18,770 bases of DNA from Candidatus Martarchaeota archaeon. Its GTDB lineage: Archaea > Micrarchaeota > Micrarchaeia > Micrarchaeales > CABMGC01. The DNA lies in NCBI GenBank assembly GCA_023487825.1, contig JAMDBP010000013.1:1-18770 (forward strand), written 5' to 3'. The notes under the pieces were generated by a model. That model ran no database searches. It was not told where the DNA came from and saw only the letters and a list, made by a program, of their open reading frames with translations. This document shows positions 6,856 to 15,553 of the stretch, piece by piece. The position numbers and the translations under genes were made by a program. How positions within the stretch are numbered: position 1 is the first letter of the stretch; each line of letters begins with the position of its first letter.

Positions 6856-8319
6856 TTACGCCTCCCAGATCCATGGAAGTATGTTTATCAGTATTGCTAT
6901 TACTACAATAAGCGCTATTGCGGTCACTATTTTCTTGTTCTTAATGCTGGTCTGGAAGATGCGCCACCCGTCAAACCCGGGTATCGGCAGCAGATTGACC
7001 ACGCCTACAAGGAAGTTAAGTATTGCTGAGAGTGCAACAAAGGTGTATATGAAGTATATGCTCTGGGAAGGAAGATTGCCAGGTATAGGGCCGCCCTCCT
7101 GCTCAAGGTCCACGCCTATCTTCCCATCTGATGCAGCTATTATAGAGTATGAGCCTTTGTTGGTAACGACGTTTACCTTTGAGAAAGCTTTATCCTGTGC
7201 AGCTGCTGCTTCTAGGGAGGTTATGTTGTTTATAGTGTGGCCGTTCCACGAATATATTATGCTGCCTGGAGCGATTACATTATATGCAGGCGTACCGTTA
7301 AGCACAGCGGTGACTGTAACAAGGCTTGTAACATAGTGTGGAAGCACGTAAATTAGCATGATGACAAGCAGAGCCGTGAATATTATTGAGAGAAGTATGT
7401 TCGCAGATATGCCAGCTGCAAAGATTCTGTTCTGTTCGTGAGCTTTTAGCTTCAATACCTTTTTCTCATCAGGTTCAACAAAAGCTCCCATAGGTATTAT
7501 TCCAAATACCACAAGGCCTATTGATTTTATCTTTATCTTTGAAAGCTTTGAGAGAACACCGTGCGAGAACTCGTGCACGACTAGTATCAGTATGAGAGAT
7601 AAAAGTCCTGCAAATATAGGTATCGTTATCCCAGGTATAAGCGGCGCTACTCCCGGAACCTGGCTTGATAGTGCTGCCGCATTTGGAACTGCAGTTGACA
7701 ATGAGAGCAAATATGTACCTATGCCATATAGTATGCTGGCTGCATTGTAGACTATTGAATATATTATGAACAATGTAAATCCGCCTATGAAATTGACGGC
7801 ATATATGGCATATGCAAGAAGGTCTACAGATGAAGAAGCAGGAGCTGATGCAAGCCTTGAGCTTATCTGAGGTATGCTTATGAAGGTAAATGCGTCTGCC
7901 ATGAATGGAACTACGAAGAACATTATCAATACGGCCGAGATAGCTCCAAATATCGCCATCTTGGCACTTATCCTCTTTTTGAACATAAAGTATGAAAGTA
8001 GGCCAAAACCCGTCGCTAGTCCCCAGTCTGCCATGAACTCCCAGTAGGGTTTTCCCCTGCTTGCCAGCCTGTCTATTATCCAGGTTCCTCTCTTGCTTCC
8101 GAGCATATACATTCCGAAGAAGCCCATGAACCCATTCGCACTGCTTATTATGTATCCGGTTATAAACAGTATGATTATAGCTGCAGGCCAGCTGATTATC
8201 GGACTTATCCCGCTGAAATAAAGATATATTATTGCAAATAATGCTGCTACTGCTACCACTATGCTTGATGAAGCATTGAGCTTATTTCTTAGTTTTTCTT
8301 CCTCTTTTTTTACAGGCAT
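6856..8319 (-). CDS. Site-2 protease family intramembrane zinc metalloprotease (M50) with PDZ domain
   Basis: A 487-residue polytopic membrane protease. The zinc motif HEFSH (H249, E250, H253) lies in a hydrophobic helix. The second motif NLLPIPGFDG carries the third ligand, D450, in a later helix. Between them a soluble segment at about residues 335-405 (GTPAYNVIAPGSIIYSWNG) resembles a PDZ domain. An N-terminal bundle of several hydrophobic helices (about residues 18-205) precedes the catalytic core, as in archaeal S2P relatives. Family role: regulated cleavage of substrates inside the membrane. The substrate here is unknown. The ATG has a GAGGT Shine-Dalgarno 6 nt upstream that overlaps the TGA stop of the giant surface-protein gene. 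The two genes are therefore one operon, probably translationally coupled, which makes the surface protein a candidate substrate or functional partner. Confidence 0.93.
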   Translation of the reverse strand: MPVKKEEEKLRNKLNASSSIVVAVAALFAIIYLYFSGISPIISWPAAIIILFITGYIISSANGFMGFFGMYMLGSKRGTWIIDRLASRGKPYWEFMADWGLATGFGLLSYFMFKKRISAKMAIFGAISAVLIMFFVVPFMADAFTFISIPQISSRLASAPASSSVDLLAYAIYAVNFIGGFTLFIIYSIVYNAASILYGIGTYLLSLSTAVPNAAALSSQVPGVAPLIPGITIPIFAGLLSLILILVVHEFSHGVLSKLSKIKIKSIGLVVFGIIPMGAFVEPDEKKVLKLKAHEQNRIFAAGISANILLSIIFTALLVIMLIYVLPHYVTSLVTVTAVLNGTPAYNVIAPGSIIYSWNGHTINNITSLEAAAAQDKAFSKVNVVTNKGSYSIIAASDGKIGVDLEQEGGPIPGNLPSQSIYFIYTFVALSAILNFLVGVVNLLPIPGFDGWRIFQTSIKNKKIVTAIALIVVIAILINILPWIWEA

Positions 8320-8325
8320 TTTTGA

Positions 8326-8331
8326 ACCTCA
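8326..8331 (-). promoter_or_regulatory. Shine-Dalgarno of the S2P gene, embedded in the upstream stop codon
   Basis: The minus strand reads TGAGGT. The TGA (8331-8329) ends the surface-protein gene and GAGGT (8330-8326) is the ribosome binding site, 6 nt before the protease ATG. The overlap suggests termination-reinitiation coupling. Confidence 0.7.
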
Positions 8332-11300
8332 TTTCCTTCCTGTCTTCCTTGTTGCAAATAGTAGAAGGCCCACTATTATTCCTCCGGCTAATATGTAAAG
8401 GTATCCTATGTTTCCGTAGGAGAGCAATAAAGCTCCTATCGGGAAGTTTGTTGAGGATTGTGTAGGAGCCCATGAATAATCAGTGGTATAGAATGTGTCC
8501 TGTGGACCGCTGTAGCTAGGGTTATATGCATATTCTATAGGAGACTGAGTAACCTTGATAGGTTCAGGAGTTAGTGTAGAGATGCCAGGAGAGCTTGATC
8601 CTGCAGAAGGTGCACCGTAAAATACCGCTTTTATGTTCGCATATCCGTATCCGCATGCTGTTATCGTCTTTGAGAATGCACCATTTGCATTGGTTGTCGC
8701 ACTCCCTATCAGGCCTAGCTGCGAAGTGCATAAACCAGTGCCGTTGGAGAATACAGGATCGCACCATTGGTTATTTCCTCCTGAGTTTATAGGACAGGTA
8801 TTGGGTATCTTCGTCTTCCCATCAGTACCGTATATATTGCAGTTGTACTGTATAGGCTGCAGCAGGCTGTTAGGAGCTGCAAGGCAGGATCCCGATGCGC
8901 TTGTAGATGCGTGATATGTTGGTATCTCTGCATTTGGATTGGGAGTCGTACCTCCGTATAACCATCCTGGAATTGCAAGCTGGCAGTTCTGGGGCACGTT
9001 AGCACCAAAGCCGAATGCACAGAGCTGTACGTTAGCAGGATCCGTATATGGATTGTAGTTCTGGAAGCCAATATTTGTATCGTAATATAGGTATACCGTA
9101 CCCCCGCTCATAGGTATCTTCTGAGTGCTGAATGGCGGGGTGTAATTCAGGTTTCCCGTTATAGTAAGAGAGGTCTGGTTTGAATTGCTTCCGCTTACAG
9201 ACGATGCTACAGAGACGCCAAGCTGTGTTGCGTTTGCAATGTCTGCGTCTATCGGAATGTATATATTGTTGTTGAATCTGTCATTCAAGACTATAACTAT
9301 CCTATGATATCCGTAAGGATCGGTAAGAGTACCCGGAGTACCTATCCCATTTCCTGTGAAGTTAATGAAGGTTTCATTGGCATATATCATGTCCTGATAG
9401 AAGTTGAATAGCGTTACGGCGTTAGGGAAGGTTTTTGATGCAGTATAAGTAAATGTGTTCTTGTCCCCGTTGCCAGAGATTGACAATGCTGATGATAGTG
9501 CTGAAGATAAAGAGACCTGCGTCATGCATACTGCACCAACGCATGGCAGCAGTGACGAGCTAAACAAGCTTGAAGATCCAGTTACAGGATATATTGATTC
9601 ATAATAAGGATAACCTGTAATAGAGCTCAAGCCGATCCCCTGCCTACTATAAGTTATACCGTACATCGTAGTACGTATAGCATTTACAGTGATTTGCTTG
9701 TTTGTCTGATATGCCAATGAATCGTTTACATACACTGTCCCGAATATCCTGTTTGTGAATAGATCGAATAATATCTGTTTTGGCACTATGGTAGCATTAA
9801 GCATCTGCTGGTAGAATGTACCGTTCAAGAGGTATTGGGCGTATGAAGGACCGCCTTCGATAGGAGCAGAAAGCGTCGAAGACTTGTAATCACTGCTAAC
9901 ACCTGCTGAGAAGATTGTTGTGAGCGTGTCCCATGTCCTGCTTATATCAAAAGGCGGAGCTGTTACGGGCTTTGTAAAGCACCAATAAGTCGTAGATACT
10001 GGCAATGTCTTCATTGTCTGCTGTTGGATCTGCTGCTGGGTCTGGAAGGTCGCTTCGTATGGCACTACTGCATAGCCCGAAAGAAAACTCTGTAATTTTG
10101 TCTGCTCTGCAGAGGCAACCTGTGATGGGGATACTGCGCCTGTAGAGGTAGGAATAGTTTCTCCCTGGTTTATGAAGCCAGGATTTCCAAGTAATGAATT
10201 GTATTTGCTCTCTGTAGAACCATAGTTTGTAGTCGGTGATGTTGAACCTGTTATACTAGTTGCACCTGAAAACGTAGAGTAAAGATACTCGCTGTACGTG
10301 AGTGTTTTGAGAGACCCTATGTTCTCCGTGTAATTGAATGGACTTGATAGTAATAGAATAGGACTCTCGAATGAGTTCACATCATTGTTCTTTATACATA
10401 GGTTCGGATAGCTGTCTCCTGAAGGGAGAGACATTGCGCTATTGCCGTTAATATCAGCATAGCATACTGACTGTGCAAGTACAGGCGGGCCCTTAGGGCT
10501 AAGGAATTGAGTATAATTCTGCAGGTCAAATCTTGTGAATAGCAATTCTGCATATTTATTTGCAGTTTGGCCAGAACCTCCGTTTATGTTCTGTGGAGAC
10601 GGGAACAGTATACCCACCGTATTGTTAAAGCTTATTGAAAATCCAAGGCCAGATAATGGAAGGAACGCACACCCATATTGTCCACCTGTGACTGTTACTA
10701 CTGCAGCATATCTGCAGTCAAGACCGTTAAGAGCAGGTCCTAATGGCCAGTAGTTGTTGTTTTGGGAATATGTGCTCGTTGGTGAGGTACAGGTGCTGGC
10801 CGTTGAGCTTAATCCGCACAGATTGACCACGCCTGATGATGTTCCGTCTGACAAGCTTCCAGATATCATCCATCCGAATGGAGGATATATTCCCCCGCTC
10901 TGTTCTCCATTATAAGGTTGGTATACTCCCTGACCATTATTGTTTGTGCCTGTCTGGTACCACACATCATCGTATGTTGTTGGATTTATAGGCACATCCT
11001 GTCCTGTAGAATTTATCACTCTGAGCATCAGAGTATCAAAATTTGCAACATCGCTATGCGTGTAACAGTCCTTATAGAAATACAGGTTTATGTCGATTGC
11101 ACATTTCTGACCTATGCCACCGTACCAGTTGTCAAGGACGTATAGATAGCCGTTTACATCCTGTATAGCTACAGGGTGATGATAAGAAGCTTGATCGAGC
11201 TGCGTTATCCCTGCACTTTTAAACTTGTTAACTATTGTTGATATCTCATTATTGTTTATTGTATTAAGGCCGTAGAAACCGCCATTTGCTATGAATTCTG

Positions 11301-14295
11301 TTATGTTTACCGATGGGGTAGGATTAGAACTTGTAGTAGAAGCCCCTGGTACGTTTGATAATGTGCTTAGGGCACCCTGATAAGTTATGCCTAAAGGAGC
11401 TACGTCTGATGAGTATGCCAGATTATACGTGCTTAAGTACTTCAGGGTGGTTCCCGAGAATACGTATATGTTACTGCTCTGCTGACTTGTTATGAAAATA
11501 AGTTTTCCATCAGGAGATGCAGCTATCTCGGTAGGGGCAATAGGCTTGCCGGAATTGTCTGTTGGTACCTTACCGTTTGCAAGTGTAAGCGTTGCAGCGG
11601 TTATTGGGGGTTTGCCATTTTCAGCATTGCTTATCTTTATTATCCATGGTGATGGAGTACCTGCCATAGTAAGTGTGCCTACTATGTATACATCGCCAAC
11701 AGAATCTGCAGATATATTCATGGGTGTAAAACTTATTGAAGGTCCTTTGTAGATGTTGTTGTTAACGCATTTTTTGTTGACGCTATTCCAGAACTGATTA
11801 TAAGAACATTTGTTATTATAACCACCTGCTTCTAGGAGAGTGCTGCTTATCCACGTAGATTCTACAAATGTTTGTGTTATCGGTATTTGATTTATAACAT
11901 AAGTATTTGAGCTCTGCAATTTTATCAAGCTTGTCCAGTAGTTCTTCCAGTCGGTATTCCAGACATTCTGGCATGAGACTGTCCCAGTGCAAAGGCTTGA
12001 TGCAGGCTTTGTAGCTGCTCCCAGAGCAGTATCACTTGTAGTTATAGTATCTACTATGCTTGGAATAGATCCAGGGGACATGATTGAGTTATTGTAATAT
12101 CCCTGAGTCATCACCCTGATCACATATATGCTATTGGTTGCACCTGCAAAACTGGCAGTGCTTGGCGTACCTGTTTGTGATGACGCAGTTATGCCCTGTG
12201 CCCATGAGACTAAAGCTGAAGCAGCTGCAGAAGCACTTCCAGATGTTGATATCTGGCCACTGATAGTACTGGATATGGAAGCAGATGCAAGAATAGAACC
12301 GGAAGACACAGACTGCATCAGAGGAAACTCCGATATTTCTGAAGATGCTTCAGAATTGGTAGTATAATAACTAAGGGGCTCATTGTTTTGCAGCCCATAC
12401 ATTATTGCATTGTAAGTCGCCAATGTTGCACCGTTCACAGATACAGTCTGCTTCATTGCATCCGCAGTTGCCGTAGCTCCCTGGCTTGGTGAAGAATATT
12501 CTGGAGTGCCATCAGGAGCAGTGCATGGAGATGAAGGTGTTTTAATATTTACCGTGAGTCCCTGGTTTGATCCCTTTCCTTGAATAGGATTTATGCCAAG
12601 CGGATTGTTATATATGAAATCAGCACCATTGCTGTATGATTGAGCTATTGCAGCAATAAATGCCTCGTTATTTGTAGTGTCTGGAACGCCCAGGTCTGAG
12701 ATTGTAGATTGTATGAAGCCATTCAGGTTGCTTGAAGAAGATGGTTGGGTTATAGTGCATGATGATGGAAGAACTGCCTTTATTGAAGGAACAGTTATTG
12801 TATTTGCAAGAACAAAGACATAATCATTAGGAATTGCAGTTATTGACAATGGATCTTTTATAGAGACCATTGCGTTTACAGTATTTGCACCAGCAGTAGC
12901 TAGCTGCTGCTGGGTTGCACCATAACCGTACATTATCGGCTCTCCCAGATTAGGATATACTATTGTTTCACTCTGCAGGGTATTTACTACCATGTTTGGC
13001 ATTGCGTAAGGTACAAGTATTGTTTTGCTGTTTACGCTGCTCCCGAAGTGCCTGTCGAAGAAACATCCTATCGAACCGAAGAAACCAGTATTACCGGAAT
13101 TGCAGTTCTGCTGGTACTTATTAGTGTTATACGAGACCATGAAGAGCTGAGGCGTGCTTATGTTTATGGGTATCTCACTTGTTTTAGGGCTATTGTAATT
13201 GAAAGGGCTGTATGCCGCATAAGAGAGCTGGTCAAGCGTATAAAGATTGTTTCCTAGGGAAGGATTCTTTACCTGGAAATTGTACAGTATGTATGGTAGG
13301 AAGTTAGTATCAAATGTGGCATTTGTTCCAGGCGTCTTACCGTTTGGAGGAGCCGTCTGGTATACATAGGGTATTTGAGTGTTCGTTATGCTTTGAAGTG
13401 TTGTGGATATAGTATATTTATAGGTATATATGCATGCAATGGGGTAAACTTCGGCAGGAGGATTGTACCCTATCCCAGGAGCAACGTATAAGAGATCGCC
13501 TGGAGGAGGGGTAGTTCCGAATAAGCTTGGAACTGGCACACCGAATAAAGAAGAGGTAGTCTTTGTAACTGCTGGTGCATCGGCAAAGTTTGCATAAGCT
13601 GCAACCCATGACCATAGCCCATGCTGCGGCTGCGGCGCAGTTCCTGAGAATATGTTGGAATTTGAGCTGTATGCGGTAGATATTGCCCCTGATTCAAGCT
13701 GCGGAGAATATGCAACATCCTTAAGCGCCAGGTATGCAGTATTCTCTACAGATATGTTAGAGTAACCATGTGCAAGATCAAATGCTGAGAATGAATAATG
13801 CTGCGTGTACACTATATCTGAGGGCAAGCCTGCCGCTCTGCCACCCAAAGAGTACAGCTGGCAGACATCTCCAGCTATGAAAGGCTGTGCCCCTGAAACG
13901 AAATATATGTTGTTTGTAGGAGTTGTTGGAGGAGTTTCAGGACAAGTCTCCATGTAGGCAGCGTTCTTCTGATTATATGATGCAACCTGGGATGCAGGGG
14001 AGACATAAGGATTTCCAGTATAAGGGAGAGGAATGTGCGTATTTGCCCCTAGATTAGAGAGTTCAGAAGTGGATAAATAAGGAGTTACAAAGGGACAGGT
14101 GTAAGTTACAGTTATTGATGCGCCGACGCCTGAAGTGTGTATATGTGCATCTGGAATGCTTATAGAACTGCAGAACTTAGTGGCTGCCGTTCCTGTCAAG
14201 CCAGATATTCCCGAGGATGCATATATAGTATGCACAATTAATGAATATGAAGAAAATAGTAGAATGCCAATGAGTAATATGTTCTTCTTATTCAT
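8329..14295 (-). CDS. Giant secreted, membrane-anchored surface protein, sequon-rich
   Basis: A 1988-residue protein, nearly a third of the window. It starts with a Sec-type signal peptide (MNKKNILLIGILLFSSYSL, likely cut near residue 27). It ends with a single hydrophobic helix (YLYILAGGIIVGLLLFA) and a basic ATRKTGRK tail, so it should be anchored with its bulk outside. The ectodomain is rich in Ser, Thr, Asn, Gly and Tyr and has at least 19 N-x-S/T sequons by eye, mostly in the second half. Residues ~845-1105 look like beta-propeller blades (ASPDGKLIFITSQ; VNGYLYVLDNWYGG). Near the C-terminus is an Ig/carboxypeptidase-regulatory-like strand pattern (GGTVYLYYD ... TTNANGAFSKTITACGYG) with a Cys-rich insert. 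I recognise no named family. It could be an S-layer, adhesion or host-contact protein. It is followed 9 nt later by the S2P gene. Confidence 0.85.
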   Translation of the reverse strand: MNKKNILLIGILLFSSYSLIVHTIYASSGISGLTGTAATKFCSSISIPDAHIHTSGVGASITVTYTCPFVTPYLSTSELSNLGANTHIPLPYTGNPYVSPASQVASYNQKNAAYMETCPETPPTTPTNNIYFVSGAQPFIAGDVCQLYSLGGRAAGLPSDIVYTQHYSFSAFDLAHGYSNISVENTAYLALKDVAYSPQLESGAISTAYSSNSNIFSGTAPQPQHGLWSWVAAYANFADAPAVTKTTSSLFGVPVPSLFGTTPPPGDLLYVAPGIGYNPPAEVYPIACIYTYKYTISTTLQSITNTQIPYVYQTAPPNGKTPGTNATFDTNFLPYILYNFQVKNPSLGNNLYTLDQLSYAAYSPFNYNSPKTSEIPINISTPQLFMVSYNTNKYQQNCNSGNTGFFGSIGCFFDRHFGSSVNSKTILVPYAMPNMVVNTLQSETIVYPNLGEPIMYGYGATQQQLATAGANTVNAMVSIKDPLSITAIPNDYVFVLANTITVPSIKAVLPSSCTITQPSSSSNLNGFIQSTISDLGVPDTTNNEAFIAAIAQSYSNGADFIYNNPLGINPIQGKGSNQGLTVNIKTPSSPCTAPDGTPEYSSPSQGATATADAMKQTVSVNGATLATYNAIMYGLQNNEPLSYYTTNSEASSEISEFPLMQSVSSGSILASASISSTISGQISTSGSASAAASALVSWAQGITASSQTGTPSTASFAGATNSIYVIRVMTQGYYNNSIMSPGSIPSIVDTITTSDTALGAATKPASSLCTGTVSCQNVWNTDWKNYWTSLIKLQSSNTYVINQIPITQTFVESTWISSTLLEAGGYNNKCSYNQFWNSVNKKCVNNNIYKGPSISFTPMNISADSVGDVYIVGTLTMAGTPSPWIIKISNAENGKPPITAATLTLANGKVPTDNSGKPIAPTEIAASPDGKLIFITSQQSSNIYVFSGTTLKYLSTYNLAYSSDVAPLGITYQGALSTLSNVPGASTTSSNPTPSVNITEFIANGGFYGLNTINNNEISTIVNKFKSAGITQLDQASYHHPVAIQDVNGYLYVLDNWYGGIGQKCAIDINLYFYKDCYTHSDVANFDTLMLRVINSTGQDVPINPTTYDDVWYQTGTNNNGQGVYQPYNGEQSGGIYPPFGWMISGSLSDGTSSGVVNLCGLSSTASTCTSPTSTYSQNNNYWPLGPALNGLDCRYAAVVTVTGGQYGCAFLPLSGLGFSISFNNTVGILFPSPQNINGGSGQTANKYAELLFTRFDLQNYTQFLSPKGPPVLAQSVCYADINGNSAMSLPSGDSYPNLCIKNNDVNSFESPILLLSSPFNYTENIGSLKTLTYSEYLYSTFSGATSITGSTSPTTNYGSTESKYNSLLGNPGFINQGETIPTSTGAVSPSQVASAEQTKLQSFLSGYAVVPYEATFQTQQQIQQQTMKTLPVSTTYWCFTKPVTAPPFDISRTWDTLTTIFSAGVSSDYKSSTLSAPIEGGPSYAQYLLNGTFYQQMLNATIVPKQILFDLFTNRIFGTVYVNDSLAYQTNKQITVNAIRTTMYGITYSRQGIGLSSITGYPYYESIYPVTGSSSLFSSSLLPCVGAVCMTQVSLSSALSSALSISGNGDKNTFTYTASKTFPNAVTLFNFYQDMIYANETFINFTGNGIGTPGTLTDPYGYHRIVIVLNDRFNNNIYIPIDADIANATQLGVSVASSVSGSNSNQTSLTITGNLNYTPPFSTQKIPMSGGTVYLYYDTNIGFQNYNPYTDPANVQLCAFGFGANVPQNCQLAIPGWLYGGTTPNPNAEIPTYHASTSASGSCLAAPNSLLQPIQYNCNIYGTDGKTKIPNTCPINSGGNNQWCDPVFSNGTGLCTSQLGLIGSATTNANGAFSKTITACGYGYANIKAVFYGAPSAGSSSPGISTLTPEPIKVTQSPIEYAYNPSYSGPQDTFYTTDYSWAPTQSSTNFPIGALLLSYGNIGYLYILAGGIIVGLLLFATRKTGRK

Positions 14296-14330
14296 CTTAT
14301 CAGCGCAACCGCATTATCTAACACGAGAGA

Positions 14331-14341
14331 GATTTATAATA
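14331..14341 (-). promoter_or_regulatory. TATA box for the surface protein-S2P operon
   Basis: The minus strand reads TATTATAAATC, a strong archaeal TATA-like box about 41 nt before the ATG at 14295. The predicted leader is about 15 nt and has no clear Shine-Dalgarno. Confidence 0.5.
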
Positions 14342-14460
14342 ATAGTGCTTTGTTTTGTATTCAGTAGATAAGCATTGTTTCAGGTTAGGTTGAGCACATA
14401 GTGGCTGCGTAGAATAAACAACTCCTTTGACTACATGACAGAAAGCGTATGCACAGCGTC

Positions 14461-14472
14461 AGCTTTAAAAGG
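14461..14472 (+). promoter_or_regulatory. TATA-like box for the small membrane-protein gene
   Basis: AGCTTTAAAAGG has its centre near 14467, predicting transcription from about 14493. That gives a leader of about 12 nt before the ATG at 14505. Confidence 0.5.
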
Positions 14473-14504
14473 ATTCGTCCTTTTTATTATGTAATGTTGG
14501 TAAG

Positions 14505-14915
14505 ATGGCGAGAAATGCAAGAAATGCACGCGATACAAAAAACGTATCTTCTAAGAAAGTATCTGGGAATGCAGCGGCACACGTCCTGCAGTTCATAGGC
14601 AGCTTGATCTTCCTTGGATTAATATTCTGGGGAGGTGTAGGAGCACAGTATAGCACCAGTTCGTGGAATGCTCTTGGTGGTGGCGTATGGCTTCCGGTGT
14701 TCTTTTCTCTTGCTGTGATATCTTCCATAGCCCTCTTCTTTGTGAGCGTAGCAAATATCGCTAGTCCAGGAGGAGTGTACAGATATGGAGGTATGCAGCT
14801 TGCTGCTGTTGCAGGAATATGCCTTACTGCTCTGACATATGGTTCAGCAAACTATTTCTGGGCTGCAATAGTCGGATTCATAATAGCAGTTATAGGAGGT
14901 ATCTTCACCAGGTAA
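14505..14915 (+). CDS. Small four-helix membrane protein of unknown function
   Basis: I do not recognise this 136-residue protein. It has a basic, polar head of ~25 residues that starts with a short repeat (MARNARNARDTKN), then four hydrophobic segments. These are at approximately residues 27-48, 61-85, 96-113 and 117-134, with short Gly/Tyr-rich loops (GGVYRYGG). Both ends are predicted to lie on the cytoplasmic side by the positive-inside rule. Gene support: a TATA-like box at the right distance upstream, a T-rich terminator right after the stop, and normal codon use. It faces the surface-protein operon divergently and converges with aglB. A role at the envelope is a guess from context only. 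Confidence 0.75.
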   Translation: MARNARNARDTKNVSSKKVSGNAAAHVLQFIGSLIFLGLIFWGGVGAQYSTSSWNALGGGVWLPVFFSLAVISSIALFFVSVANIASPGGVYRYGGMQLAAVAGICLTALTYGSANYFWAAIVGFIIAVIGGIFTR

Positions 14916-14920
14916 GAGCC

Positions 14921-14963
14921 TTTAGATTTTATTTTTTTCTTTTTATTTTTATCTTATTTCTTT
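14921..14963 (+). terminator. Oligo-T terminator after the small membrane-protein gene
   Basis: Starting 6 nt after the TAA, the plus strand has runs of T (ATTTTATTTTTTTCTTTT and more) over about 40 nt. This is typical of archaeal intrinsic termination. Confidence 0.6.
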
Positions 14964-14971
14964 ACTGATAC

Positions 14972-15553
14972 CTAGTTAGAAGTAGAACTGTTTGTTGTTT
15001 TGCTGGCCGTTGCGTTTGTCTGATTTTTAGCAATGCTGTTTGAAGCACTGGACTTTGTGCTATTGGTTGTTGGAGAGGATATGCTGTTAACAGTAACAGT
15101 ATTCGAGGTTATGCTGTTAGCAGATGAGGTCTTTGTCGAAGTACTGCTATTGGATGCGGTACTTACAGGCATACTGCTTGAACCGTTAAGCGCAGATACA
15201 GTATTTGCCGTATTATTATAAATTATCTTGAATATCTTTGTATCTGGATTTGCATATATTAACTGCATGGAAACGTTCCTATTGTTCCATTCACATGCAG
15301 AGCTTGAGCATAAGAACAGGAACTTTGCCAGGTTTGTATTTGCAAGATAGCTGCTGAGTATGTATGCGCCAGTTATGTTTACAGGATAGCCCTGTCTTGG
15401 AACGTTCGAATACATTATGACAAGCATATTTCCGCTTGTTTGGTTGAAGTATGTGGGTTTTATAACGCTGAAATTTGCATTATCCTGATTGTATAGGACT
15501 ACGGTTGAGAATGGTGATATCTCTTCTTGTCCTGTTTGCAGAGAACTCCAATT
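14972..15553 (-). CDS. C-terminal continuation of AglB beyond an in-frame TAG, with Ser/Thr/Asn tail
   Basis: This stretch is in the same frame as the aglB gene and begins immediately after its TAG at 15554-15556. It is open for 193 codons to a TAG at 14972-14974. The first 42 codons contain no ATG; the first ATG is at 15427 (MLVIMYSNVPRQGYPV), so a separately initiated product would be 151 aa. The content (YILSSYLANTNLAKFLFL, then LIYANPDTKIFKIIYN) resembles the last strands of the STT3/AglB periplasmic domain, which usually close with a VKIYKV-like strand. It therefore reads as the missing end of AglB, not an independent gene. The last 81 residues are Ser/Thr/Asn low complexity with seven N-x-S/T sequons. 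It may be expressed by readthrough or be a remnant after a nonsense mutation, or the TAG may be a sequence error. Confidence 0.75.
   Translation of the reverse strand, partial: NWSSLQTGQEEISPFSTVVLYNQDNANFSVIKPTYFNQTSGNMLVIMYSNVPRQGYPVNITGAYILSSYLANTNLAKFLFLCSSSACEWNNRNVSMQLIYANPDTKIFKIIYNNTANTVSALNGSSSMPVSTASNSSTSTKTSSANSITSNTVTVNSISSPTTNSTKSSASNSIAKNQTNATASKTTNSSTSN
14975..15217 (-). repeat. Low-complexity Ser/Thr/Asn-coding tract with imperfect repeats
   Basis: These 81 codons encode a tail made almost wholly of S, T, N, A and K. On the plus strand, imperfect copies of ATGCTGTTA(A/G)CAG are visible at about 15079 and 15111, which suggests growth by slippage or local duplication. Confidence 0.55.

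Larger units (their letters stand above)
14296..14504. other. 209-bp divergent intergenic region
   Basis: This spacer separates the surface-protein start from the small membrane-protein start. It holds a TATA-like box for each gene, one per strand. Between them, at roughly 14342-14462, I see no ORF, tRNA, repeat or convincing hairpin. A regulatory site or small RNA could be here but nothing in the sequence shows it. Confidence 0.5.

Noticed and set aside
6881..7336. Plus-strand open frame of 151 codons in frame with the carS stop
   Set aside because: It is antisense to the conserved C-terminal part of the site-2 protease and has no motif of its own; it is not a carS readthrough product.
14296..14314. 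Four-codon mini-ORF (ATG CGG TTG CGC TGA) just before the surface-protein start
   Set aside because: It lies close to the predicted transcription start and could be a leader peptide, but so short an ORF occurs easily by chance and shows no regulatory pattern.
15033..15221. Hydrophobic plus-strand ORF of 62 codons
   Set aside because: It is the antisense reading of the Ser/Thr/Asn tail; a low-complexity polar tract produces a hydrophobic shadow.
15400..15415. GTTCGAATAC resembling a tRNA T-loop B-box
   Set aside because: It is inside the aglB frame and has no A-box or cloverleaf around it.
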